Source: Streptomyces lincolnensis (GTDB taxonomy: Bacteria; Actinomycetota; Actinomycetes; Streptomycetales; Streptomycetaceae). From it: DNA of 64,000 bases. Positions within the stretch are counted from its first letter, which is position 1; every line of letters begins with the position of its first letter. A model generated the notes under the pieces. It saw only the letters and a list, made by a program, of their open reading frames with translations, did not search any database and was not told the origin of the DNA. Below are positions 34,345 to 42,196 of the stretch, piece after piece. The position numbers and the translations under genes were made by a program. The stretch covers positions 248,001 through 312,000 of the forward strand of contig NZ_JAIHON010000001.1 of NCBI RefSeq assembly GCF_021173675.1. The letters are read 5' to 3'.

Positions 34345-36210
34345 TCAGGCGGCGCCGCCCTTCTGGTCCCGGTCGTCGTCGACGATCTCCGCGTCGACCA
34401 CGCCTTCCTCCTCCTGCGCCGCACCGGAGGGCTGCCCCGAGTCGTCCGTGGGGGTCTGCTGGGCCTGGGCGTACATCGCCTGGCCCATCTTCTGGCTGAC
34501 GGTGGCGAGTTTCTCGACGCCGGTGCGCAGGGCGTTGGTCTCGGCGTTCTCCTGGAGGAGCTGCTTGAGTTCGGCCACCGCGGACTCCACCTCGCCCTTG
34601 GTGTCGGCGGGCACCCGCTCCTCGTTCTCGCGGACGAACTTCTCGGTCTGGTAGACGAGTTGCTCGGCCTGGTTGCGGGTCTCGGCGGCCTCGCGGCGCT
34701 GCCGGTCCTCCTCGGCGTACTGCTCGGCCTCGCGCATCATGCGGTCGATGTCGTCCTTGGGCAGCGCCGAGCCGCCGGTGACGGTCATCTTCTGCTCGCG
34801 ACCGGTCGCCAGGTCCTTCGCGGAGACGTGCATGATGCCGTTGGCGTCGATGTCGAAGGCGACCTCGATCTGCGGCACCCCGCGCGGCGCGGGCGGCAGC
34901 CCGGTGAGGTCGAAGACGCCGAGCTTCTTGTTGTACGCGGCGATCTCGCGTTCGCCCTGGTAGACCTGGATGCCCACCGAGGGCTGGTTGTCGGTGGCGG
35001 TGGTGAAGATCTCCGAACGGCGGGTGGGGATCGTGGTGTTGCGTTCGATGAGCTTGGTCATGATGCCGCCCTTGGTCTCGATGCCCAGGGACAGCGGGGT
35101 GACGTCGAGCAACAGCACGTCCTTGACGTCGCCGCGGATGACACCGGCCTGGAGGGCCGCGCCGACGGCCACCACCTCGTCCGGGTTGACGCCCTTGTGC
35201 GGCTCCTTGCCGGTGAGTTCCTTGACCAGGTCGGTGACGGCGGGCATGCGGGTGGAGCCGCCGACGAGGATGACGTGGTCGACGGCCGAGAGCTTCACGC
35301 CGGCGTCCTTGACCGCCTGGTGGAAGGGTGTCTTGCAGCGGTCGAGGAGATCGGCGGTCAGCTCCTGGAACTGGGCGCGGGTCAGCTTCTCGTCCAGGTG
35401 CAGGGGGCCTTCGGCGGAGGCGGTGATGTAGGGAAGGTTGATCGTCGTCTCGGAGGAGCTGGACAGCTCGATCTTGGCCTTCTCGGCGCCCTCGCGCAGC
35501 CGCTGGAGGGCCATCTTGTCCTTGCCGAGGTCGACCCCGGTCTGCCCCTTGAACCGTTTGACGAGGTGCTCCATGACCCGCTGGTCCCAGTCGTCACCGC
35601 CGAGGTGCGTGTCGCCGTTGGTGGCCTTGACCTCGATGACGCCGTCACCGATCTCCAGCAGGGACACGTCGAAGGTGCCACCGCCCAGGTCGAAGACGAG
35701 GACCGTCTGCTCCTCGCCCCGGTCCAGGCCGTAGGCGAGGGCGGCGGCGGTCGGCTCGTTGATGATCCTCAGGACGTTCAGACCGGCGATCTCCCCGGCC
35801 TCCTTGGCGGCCTGCCGCTGGGTGTCGTCGAAGTACGCCGGCACGGTGATCACGGCGTCCGTGACGTCCTCGCCGAGGTAGGACTCCGCGTCCCGCTTGA
35901 GCTTCTGCAGCACCCGCGCGGACAGCTCCTGGGCCCGGTAGCGGGTGCCGTCGACGTCCCCCTCGTCCGGGAAGCGCCAGTGCGCGTCGCCCATGTGGCG
36001 CTTGACCGAGCGGGCGGTGCGTTCGACGTTCGTCACGGCCTGCCGTTTGGCGACCTCGCCGACGAGCACCTCGCCGTTCTTGGCGAAGGCCACCACCGAC
36101 GGTGTGGTCCTGGCCCCCTCCGCGTTGGCCACGACCGTGGGTTCGCCGCCCTCCAGGACGGCCACCACCGAGTTCGTGGTCCCGAGATCGATTCCGACCG
36201 CACGTCCCAT
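34345..36210 (-). CDS. dnaK: DnaK-type Hsp70 chaperone (probable paralogue)
   Basis: The 621-residue Hsp70 has the ATPase signatures [39 protein letters not shown] and [17 protein letters not shown]. The linker is [20 protein letters not shown], followed by the substrate domain and an acidic tail ending [10 protein letters not shown]. Residues match housekeeping DnaK closely. However, grpE, dnaJ and hspR, which normally follow dnaK in Streptomyces, are absent, so this is probably a second copy. ATG 36210 has AAGGGG upstream. A strong promoter with an overlapping inverted repeat lies just before it. Confidence 0.9.
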   Translation of the reverse strand: MGRAVGIDLGTTNSVVAVLEGGEPTVVANAEGARTTPSVVAFAKNGEVLVGEVAKRQAVTNVERTARSVKRHMGDAHWRFPDEGDVDGTRYRAQELSARVLQKLKRDAESYLGEDVTDAVITVPAYFDDTQRQAAKEAGEIAGLNVLRIINEPTAAALAYGLDRGEEQTVLVFDLGGGTFDVSLLEIGDGVIEVKATNGDTHLGGDDWDQRVMEHLVKRFKGQTGVDLGKDKMALQRLREGAEKAKIELSSSSETTINLPYITASAEGPLHLDEKLTRAQFQELTADLLDRCKTPFHQAVKDAGVKLSAVDHVILVGGSTRMPAVTDLVKELTGKEPHKGVNPDEVVAVGAALQAGVIRGDVKDVLLLDVTPLSLGIETKGGIMTKLIERNTTIPTRRSEIFTTATDNQPSVGIQVYQGEREIAAYNKKLGVFDLTGLPPAPRGVPQIEVAFDIDANGIMHVSAKDLATGREQKMTVTGGSALPKDDIDRMMREAEQYAEEDRQRREAAETRNQAEQLVYQTEKFVRENEERVPADTKGEVESAVAELKQLLQENAETNALRTGVEKLATVSQKMGQAMYAQAQQTPTDDSGQPSGAAQEEEGVVDAEIVDDDRDQKGGAA

Positions 36211-36238
36211 CGCTGTCCCCTTCCGCCAGGGAGTTCCC

Positions 36239-36263
36239 GCACTCCAGCACAAAACTTGAGTGC
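36239..36263. promoter_or_regulatory. HAIR-like inverted repeat before dnaK
   Basis: GCACTCCAG-CACAAAA-CTTGAGTGC has 9-bp arms with one mismatch and a 7-bp centre. The HspR operator HAIR is CTTGAGT-N7-ACTCAAG. Here the same half-site and the same N7 spacing occur, but the arms are in reversed order. It covers the -10 box and part of the spacer of the dnaK promoter. Confidence 0.55.
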
Positions 36264-36274
36264 GCCGCTGTCAA
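36246..36274 (-). promoter_or_regulatory. dnaK promoter, TTGACA-N17-TGTGCT
   Basis: On the minus strand TTGACA (36274-36269) is a perfect -35 box, followed after 17 bases by TGTGCT (36251-36246), 36 bp before the dnaK ATG. The -35 box includes the stop codon of the upstream GDPD gene, so dnaK can be transcribed independently. Confidence 0.65.
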
Positions 36275-37029
36275 GGGGACGGGTACCCCAGGGGGCGCTC
36301 GTCGTGCCGTCCGCCTCTGAGGGCGACGGCGCGGCGGGGGCGGTCGGTGATCAGGACGTCGACGCGCGGGTGGTCGAGGAAGGCCCGCATCAGGGTGTCG
36401 TCGTTGACCGTCCACACCATGGTGAACAGGTCGTGGCGGACCGCCTCGCGCAGCACGGTGGTGCGGGCCAGCCGCTGGTGCACGGCCACTCCGCCCGCGC
36501 CGCAGGCGCGCACCCGGCGCATCGGCAGCAGCTCGCCGAGCCGGGTGCCCAGCAGCCGGCCCCGGGCGATCTCCCCGCGGTCCCGGCCCAGCGACAGGGC
36601 CGTGCGCACGCGCGGGAAGTCCCGGGCGATGGCGGCGACGGAACGGTCCTCCAGGGTGGTGGCGACGAAGCCGTCCTCGCCGAGCAGGGCGACGGCCCGG
36701 TCGATCAGCTCGCGCTCGTAGCCGGTCTCCTTCAGGTCCAGGTGGCCCCTGAGCTTCCCGGCGATCAGGGACATCACCTCGTCCACGACCGGCACGGCGT
36801 ATCCGGCGCGCTCGCTCAGCTCGGCGTGGGTGATCCCGCTCAGCGGCGGCCCGCCGTGCCCCACCCGGGGGTCGTGGTAGACGACGAGGACGCCGTCCTT
36901 CGTACGCCGGATGTCGAACTCGACGTACTCGGCGCCGGTGCGCAGCGCGTCCTCGTACGCCTCCCAGGTGGCGGCGCGGGCGCGCTCGGATCCGCCGCGG
37001 TGGGCGGAGACGGCGGGTCGTCGGGTCAT
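36271..37029 (-). CDS. Glycerophosphodiester phosphodiesterase (GDPD)
   Basis: The 252-residue TIM-barrel protein has the GDPD motifs SAHRGGSERARAAT (catalytic His-Arg and Glu), VEFDIRRTKDGVLVVYHDP (metal site and second His) and GHLDLKETG. MVWTVNDDTLMRAFLDHPRVD and LITDRP close the family pattern. It should split glycerophosphodiesters into glycerol-3-phosphate and an alcohol. It has no signal peptide and so is probably cytoplasmic. It starts 7 bp after the CorA-like gene, with which it likely forms an operon. Confidence 0.9.
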   Translation of the reverse strand: MTRRPAVSAHRGGSERARAATWEAYEDALRTGAEYVEFDIRRTKDGVLVVYHDPRVGHGGPPLSGITHAELSERAGYAVPVVDEVMSLIAGKLRGHLDLKETGYERELIDRAVALLGEDGFVATTLEDRSVAAIARDFPRVRTALSLGRDRGEIARGRLLGTRLGELLPMRRVRACGAGGVAVHQRLARTTVLREAVRHDLFTMVWTVNDDTLMRAFLDHPRVDVLITDRPRRAVALRGGRHDERPLGYPSP

Positions 37030-37036
37030 ACGGCGG

Positions 37037-38410
37037 TCAGCCTCCCGACGGCGGTCGAGGAGCGGGTACCGGGGAGGGGGCGTTCGTGGGCGGGTCCAGC
37101 AGCGAGCCGGAGCGCCTGCTGACCCGGCGCAGCAGGAGGTATCCGACGACGGCGAGGGCGATGAAGGGCAGCCAGGCCAGGACGTACGCCCAGCCGTAGG
37201 CGTGCAGGTCGAAGATGGACCGCCGGTTGTCCACGGTGGAGGCGTTGACCCCGAAGAAGGCGAGCAGCAGCGTCGGCGGCAGGGCTATCCCGGTGGCCAC
37301 CGCGACGAGCGCCGAGACCGTACGGTCCCTGCGGTCGTCCCGCTCCGCGAGCTCGGCCTCCAGGGCGGCCGAGCGGGCGCTGATCACCGAGGTGAGACGC
37401 TCGACCATACGGGCCGAGTTCTCCAGGCTGTCGGGGATGCCGAGGGCGTCCCGCAGCGACGACTGGAAGACCTCCATGACCATCTCCGGGATCAGCAGGC
37501 TGTCGACGTACGCCTCGACGCCGAAGGCCAGGTCGAGCTGGAGTTCGTTGACGCCGTCGGAGAGCCGGGAGATCAGCGAGCGGATCTGGTACGGCGACTG
37601 GGCCACGGCCTGTTCGTTGGCGCGCATGGTCTCGAAGGCGGCCAGCCGGGTGCGCTGCAGCACGGCCAGGGCGGAGACCATGCCGAGCGCGACCAGGGTC
37701 AGGCCGTTCTCCACGTGCTCGGCCCAGCCGGCGTGGACGGAGACACCCCGGCCGTGCGCGGAGAGCGTGGCGCCGTGGTTCCTGAGGTTGGGCGGCACGG
37801 CGGGCACCGAGGCGAGGGGCGCGCCCATGCGGCCGCGATAGAGGATCCGGTGCAGCACGGCAGGTGCCTCGGCCGGGTCGGCGCCCAGCAGGTCCTGGCG
37901 CAACTCACCGCCGGGGAAGACGAGTTGGTGGACGTTCTGTCCGAAGGCGAGCGGTTCCACGGAGGTCAGGCGCCGGTTCAGCTCGGCCGGCAGCGGCTGG
38001 TCGCCGAGCATGATCCGGTCCCGGTCGAAGCAGGTCGTCGCGAGCCAGGCGGCCAGCGCCTCGGGCGGGGTCTGCCCGGCGAATCCGCAGTCCAGGGCCA
38101 GGGTCATGTCACCGCGCGGGGTGGCGAGGACGGCGATCTGCACGGACGCCAGGTCGAGGCCGTGGTCGCCGTGCGGCAGCCGCAGCCGGGCCGGTGCCAC
38201 CTCCTCGACCAGCACCGGCACGGGAAGCACCGCCTCGCTGGACTTCAGGTGCAGGGCGAAGCGGCCGAAGTCGAACCGGTCGACGAGGCTGCCCAGCGCG
38301 GGCCGCCGCGCGCCCAGGCGGCCGGTGAGGCTCAACAGCACCAGGACACGGGTGAGTTCACGGGTGCCGGAGTCGAGGGCCGCGGCACTGCTGGACGTCT
38401 CCGGAATCAT
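37037..38410 (-). CDS. CorA-like membrane protein, GMN motif changed to GVN
   Basis: The 457-residue protein has a large soluble N-terminal part and a long helical region (about 300-385). Two C-terminal membrane helices (VATGIALPPTLLLAFFGVN and YVLAWLPFIALAVVGYLLL) join through a short loop. This is the CorA/ZntB layout, but the pore signature reads FFGVNAS where CorA has YGMN. Transport of divalent cations is therefore possible but not sure. GGAGG lies about 8 bases before ATG 38410. The tail is Pro-rich. Confidence 0.6.
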   Translation of the reverse strand: MIPETSSSAAALDSGTRELTRVLVLLSLTGRLGARRPALGSLVDRFDFGRFALHLKSSEAVLPVPVLVEEVAPARLRLPHGDHGLDLASVQIAVLATPRGDMTLALDCGFAGQTPPEALAAWLATTCFDRDRIMLGDQPLPAELNRRLTSVEPLAFGQNVHQLVFPGGELRQDLLGADPAEAPAVLHRILYRGRMGAPLASVPAVPPNLRNHGATLSAHGRGVSVHAGWAEHVENGLTLVALGMVSALAVLQRTRLAAFETMRANEQAVAQSPYQIRSLISRLSDGVNELQLDLAFGVEAYVDSLLIPEMVMEVFQSSLRDALGIPDSLENSARMVERLTSVISARSAALEAELAERDDRRDRTVSALVAVATGIALPPTLLLAFFGVNASTVDNRRSIFDLHAYGWAYVLAWLPFIALAVVGYLLLRRVSRRSGSLLDPPTNAPSPVPAPRPPSGG

Positions 38411-38514
38411 CGTGTTTCCTCCCGCACCGCCGAATTGATACCCCGGTCCCCGCGCACGAACCGACGGTGCGCGAGCCCCCTCCTGGGCGGCCCGCGCACC
38501 ATCCGGTCACGGCG

Positions 38515-38943
38515 TCAGGCGAGCTTGGCGTCCAGGGTGATCGGGACGGCCTTCAGGGCCTGGCTGACCGGGCAGTTCACCTTGGCCTGCTCGGCGGCGG
38601 CGACGAAGCCCTCCTCGTCCAGGCCCGGCACCGTGCCCTCGACGGTCAGGTGGATGCCGGTGATGCCCTCACCCGGCTGGAAGGTGACGTCGGCGGAGGT
38701 GGTGAGCTTGGTGGGCGGGGTGCCGGCCCCGGCCAGGGCGTGCGAGAACGCCATGGAGAAGCAGCTGGAGTGGGCGGCGGCGATCAGCTCCTCGGGGCTG
38801 GTCTTGCCGTTCGCCTCCTGGGTGCGGGCGGCCCACGTCACCGGCTGCTGACCGATGGCGCCCGAGGAGTCGAAGCTGACGACGCCGTTGCCCTCGAGCA
38901 GGCTGCCTTCCCAGACGGTGTGTGCGGAGCGCGTGGTGGCCAC
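38515..38943 (-). CDS. OsmC-family peroxiredoxin
   Basis: The 142-residue protein has both redox cysteines of OsmC/Ohr enzymes, in HSSCFSMAFSHALA and KVNCPVSQALKAV. It also has the conserved TSPEELIAAAHSSCF helix and a reactive Arg in ARTQEANGKT. It should reduce organic hydroperoxides in the cytoplasm. GTG 38943 is chosen over ATG 38949 because AAAGGA then lies 6 bases upstream instead of touching the start, and homologues begin with this MATTRSAHTVWEG sequence. Confidence 0.92.
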   Translation of the reverse strand: MATTRSAHTVWEGSLLEGNGVVSFDSSGAIGQQPVTWAARTQEANGKTSPEELIAAAHSSCFSMAFSHALAGAGTPPTKLTTSADVTFQPGEGITGIHLTVEGTVPGLDEEGFVAAAEQAKVNCPVSQALKAVPITLDAKLA

Positions 38944-39030
38944 GGTCATTCCTTTCGTAAGGTCCCGATCAGAGGATTCCTTCTCGGTCCCGATGCCGGG
39001 TTTGCGGACTCCATCCGATCACACTCCGGG

Positions 39031-40824
39031 TCAACTCACGTAAAAGACCGGCCCACGCGCGGTGAACGGCAGCCGTGCTCCGCGCGGGATCAGATAGGCG
39101 TGCTCGCGGCGCACCCTGAGCACGTCGCACCAGCCGTCGGTGATCACCAGGACGGGGGCGCCGGGCGGGAAGTCGTCCGCGCGGTGCAGCAGGTCGACGC
39201 CGGGCTGCAGCACGGTCCCGCCGCGGCCGTGCACCCGCACCCGGCCGGCGATCTCGGTGACCGGGAGATAGCCGGCGTCGTGCGGGGCCGCGTCGCAGAA
39301 CACGACCCGCGCGGCCGGTACGTCACGGGCCTCGGCGTACGAGGCGATCGCGCCGAGGGCCTTGCCGAGCAGTACCCGGTCCATCGAGCCGGAGGTGTCC
39401 AGGACGACGCCGAAGGTGCAGCGGGCGACCTCCTCGGGCGGGAAGTACCGTCCCGCCCGAGGGATGTCGGGGGTGGCGGCCTGGCGGCGCGCGGGACGGG
39501 CGTAGGTCCGTACCGGTTCGGGGCGGGGCACGAACTCGTCGAACCAGCGGGCCAGCCGGGCGTCCCAGGGCAGTGGCGGGTGGCTGAGCGCGCGGATCTC
39601 CTCGACCAGGCCGCCGGGCAGGAAGCCGCGCTCCTGCCGCTGGTGCAGGTCCAGGCCCTGGCGCAGGCCCCGCCGGTAGAACTCGTCGAGGTCGACCTGG
39701 TCGCGGGGCGGGCCGAGCGGGGCGCCCAGGATGTCGCCGGCGCCCTTGCCGCGCAGGGTGGCCAGCCGGCGCATACGGCGCAGGTCGCCGGCGATACGGT
39801 CGTAGACCTCCTCGGCGGACAGGCCGGCCAGGCGCCGGTCGTGCAGCAGTCCCTCGGGCATGGTGCCGACCTGCATCTCGTCCAGCCAGCCGTTGATGAC
39901 GTAGTCGCAGGCGATGTTGAAGAGGTAGGGGTCGCGGGCGCCGCAGCGGTCGCCGTGGCGCAGGGCGGCGTGGAGCATCTCGTGGGCGAGGATGAACCGC
40001 CATTCCTCGTCGTCGAAGTGGCGCAGCGGATTGATGTAGATCTCCGCGGCCTCGGCGTTGACGGCGGCGATCGCGATGCCGTGGGCGTGGGCGATCTCGG
40101 CGTCGGCGACCAGCTTGATGCCCGCCGCGATACCGCCGAGCAGGGGGTAGGAGGAGACGAACCAGCTCAGCGCCTTCTCCCAGGGGCGTTGTGGGGCCGG
40201 CTGCCCGCTGAGGGAGTCACGGCGGCCGCCCGCCATGTCCATCGCGGCGGACACCGTCCGGGTCAGCGCGGTGGCGAACGCCAGCTGCCAGTCGCGGGGC
40301 TGGGACAGGCCCTCCCATCGCAGCAGCAGCTGGTCGGGCTCGGGGCCCGCCGTACCGCAGTGTTCGTAGACGGCCGGGATGCCGTCGCGCCGCCAGCGGG
40401 CGGCGAGCTGGTCCTCGTCGCCGTCGGGGTAGGCGGCGGGCAGGTGCTCGGGCGTCCCGCCGACCCGGAAGCCGAGCAGGAAGCGGTTGACGACCACGCA
40501 GCGGGCGGCGAGGTCGTACCGGTCGGGCTGGGTGCGCTCGCCCTTCACCGCCGGGACGTGTCCGAAGCCCAGGTGGAGGACGGCGTGGGCGAGCGCCCAC
40601 GCCCACGCGGCGGGCTCGGCCAGCCGGGCGGGGTGGGCGTGCAGGTCGCCGTCGGAGTCGACGACCACGAGACCGTCCCGGGGCGCGAGCTGGCACTCCT
40701 CGTGACGGCAGACGTCGAACTCGACGGCCGCGAGGGCGGGGTTGGTCCGCATCAGCCGCATGCCCTCGGCGAAGGCCTCGCCGGCGAGGTCCCGCTTCTT
40801 GCGCGCGGCCGACTTGCGGCTCAC
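39031..40824 (-). CDS. Metallopeptidase-like/VWA-like protein (DUF2201 type) partnered with MoxR ATPase
   Basis: The 597-residue protein has a zinc-peptidase-like site, FILAHEMLHAALRHGDRCG (HExxH at about the middle). A C-terminal VWA-like domain shows FGVVLDTSGSMDRVL and VLVITDGWCDV. These are the DUF2201 N-terminal and VWA-like domains that often follow MoxR ATPases. GTG 40824 overlaps the stop of the ATPase gene (GTGA), so the two are coupled. Such pairs may act as chaperones or remodelling machines for metal-containing targets. The target is unknown. Confidence 0.85.
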   Translation of the reverse strand: MSRKSAARKKRDLAGEAFAEGMRLMRTNPALAAVEFDVCRHEECQLAPRDGLVVVDSDGDLHAHPARLAEPAAWAWALAHAVLHLGFGHVPAVKGERTQPDRYDLAARCVVVNRFLLGFRVGGTPEHLPAAYPDGDEDQLAARWRRDGIPAVYEHCGTAGPEPDQLLLRWEGLSQPRDWQLAFATALTRTVSAAMDMAGGRRDSLSGQPAPQRPWEKALSWFVSSYPLLGGIAAGIKLVADAEIAHAHGIAIAAVNAEAAEIYINPLRHFDDEEWRFILAHEMLHAALRHGDRCGARDPYLFNIACDYVINGWLDEMQVGTMPEGLLHDRRLAGLSAEEVYDRIAGDLRRMRRLATLRGKGAGDILGAPLGPPRDQVDLDEFYRRGLRQGLDLHQRQERGFLPGGLVEEIRALSHPPLPWDARLARWFDEFVPRPEPVRTYARPARRQAATPDIPRAGRYFPPEEVARCTFGVVLDTSGSMDRVLLGKALGAIASYAEARDVPAARVVFCDAAPHDAGYLPVTEIAGRVRVHGRGGTVLQPGVDLLHRADDFPPGAPVLVITDGWCDVLRVRREHAYLIPRGARLPFTARGPVFYVS

Positions 40825-41882
40825 CGGCGCGCCTCCACGAGCCGCGGCATGTCCCGCGCCGCCTCGACCAGGAACCACGAGGGCAGGACGGGGTTGCCGT
40901 CGGTGTCGGAGGCGATGACGGTCTGGGCCACCTCGACGGAGATCTCCGCGAGCTGCACGAGCAGCGACTTGGCGCGGTAGGCGGTCTGGCGGCCGTTCGC
41001 CGACATGTGGTCCTTGCTGACCGGCAGTTCCTGGATCAGACGGCCGCGGAAGGACTCGGCGAGGTAGTAGAGCAGGTCGCGGTCCTCCAGCCGGTTCGGC
41101 CAGCGGGCGTCGCCCTTGATGATCGCCTCGATGCCGTACCGGCTGCGCACGATCTTGACGTAGCCGCAGAACGCGGTGGCGTGCGCGGGCGTCAGCGTGC
41201 CGTGCGCGAGGACCTTCAGGGTCTCCTCGTCCAGGCCCTGGCCGAAGGAGTGCAGGGCGTCGGAGAGCATGTGCCAGGAGCGGGGCGTGGAGAACGGCTC
41301 CTCGGTCTTGGGCGGCTTGGACCACAGGTGGTCGGGGCGGTCGGTGAGGTGGTCCAGGATCCACGGGTGGATGCCGTGGTTCGCCGCCCAGGCCAGCCAG
41401 TCCTTGGCGGAGGCGCCCAGGTGGACGTGGGTGAGGCGGTTGACGAGCGCGGAGGCGATGGGCCGGGCCAGCGCGTTGTCGGTGGCGCGGTTGCCGGCGC
41501 CGATGACGATCGAACCCTTGGGGAGTTCGTAGTTTCCGATACGACGGTCCAGGATCAGCGAGTAGAACGCCTTCTGCACGTCCGGGGTGGCCGCGTTCAG
41601 CTCGTCCAGGAACAGGCAGTACGGCTCGTCCCGGGCGATGGACTCCGGCGGGCAGAACACCGAGCGTCCGTCGCGGATCTGGGGGACGCCGATGAGGTCC
41701 TCGGGGGCGAGCTGGGTGCCCAGCAGGCTCACGCACTCCAGGCCCAGGGACTCGGCGAACTCCCTCACCAGGGAGGACTTTCCGATTCCGGGGGCGCCCC
41801 AGACGAAGACCGGCCGCACGGTGGCGAGGCCGAGCAGCAGTTCGGGCAGACGGGAGGGCGTGACGGTGACGGCTGCCTGCAA
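40821..41882 (-). CDS. MoxR-type AAA+ ATPase
   Basis: The 353-residue ATPase has Walker A WGAPGIGKSSLV, Walker B CLFLDELNAATPD, and the sensor/arginine-finger region IVIGAGNRATDNALARPIAS with LVNRLTHVHL. MoxR proteins remodel partners with VWA domains, and its partner gene overlaps the stop codon. TTG 41882 is chosen because AGGAG lies 8 bases upstream and homology begins at QAAVTVTPSRLPELLLGL. The in-frame 5' extension to 42134 has no family similarity. Confidence 0.87.
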   Translation of the reverse strand: MQAAVTVTPSRLPELLLGLATVRPVFVWGAPGIGKSSLVREFAESLGLECVSLLGTQLAPEDLIGVPQIRDGRSVFCPPESIARDEPYCLFLDELNAATPDVQKAFYSLILDRRIGNYELPKGSIVIGAGNRATDNALARPIASALVNRLTHVHLGASAKDWLAWAANHGIHPWILDHLTDRPDHLWSKPPKTEEPFSTPRSWHMLSDALHSFGQGLDEETLKVLAHGTLTPAHATAFCGYVKIVRSRYGIEAIIKGDARWPNRLEDRDLLYYLAESFRGRLIQELPVSKDHMSANGRQTAYRAKSLLVQLAEISVEVAQTVIASDTDGNPVLPSWFLVEAARDMPRLVEARR

Positions 41883-42170
41883 GAGGCTTCTCCTAGGGGG
41901 ATGTTCGAGACGGACGCACAGGTACGCGACGTCCGGTGCGAACAGTGTGCGCGCCCGCCCGCCGCGGACGCAGCCGATTTTCCGGGCGGCACCCCGGGCC
42001 GCGTACCACCGGAGCCGCCGACGGATGGGGCGGGACGAGACGCCCGGGGTGACCGGAATGTGCCCTGGGCAAACCCGCCCGGCGGTGGCACGGTGAGCGA
42101 CGGTCCTCCGTGAGAAACCGCTTCTTTCGTTCATGGGGGTACGAAAGGAGCGGCGGAGGGAGTGGGTTCA
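41883..42170. other. Non-coding region before the MoxR operon
   Basis: No gene is supported here. An inverted repeat CTTTCGT (42124-42130) / ACGAAAG (42141-42147) with a 10-base loop is present. The region should contain the MoxR promoter on the minus strand, but no clear -35/-10 pair was found. Confidence 0.4.
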
Positions 42171-42196
42171 GGGCCCGTGTCCTGGGACACGGGCCC
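42171..42196 (-). terminator. Hairpin directly after the phosphodiesterase gene
   Basis: GGGCCCGTGTC (42171-42181) and GACACGGGCCC (42186-42196) form a perfect 11-bp stem with a 4-base loop that begins at the base after the stop codon on the minus strand. Confidence 0.8.

Noticed and set aside
34345..36210. The dnaK gene as the main housekeeping dnaK operon
   Set aside because: grpE, dnaJ and hspR do not follow. The NarJ gene converges directly at its 3' end.
36281..36288. GGGTACCC as a SigB promoter for dnaK
   Set aside because: No GNNT box lies 14-16 bases upstream on the minus strand, and a better TTGACA promoter is closer to the gene.
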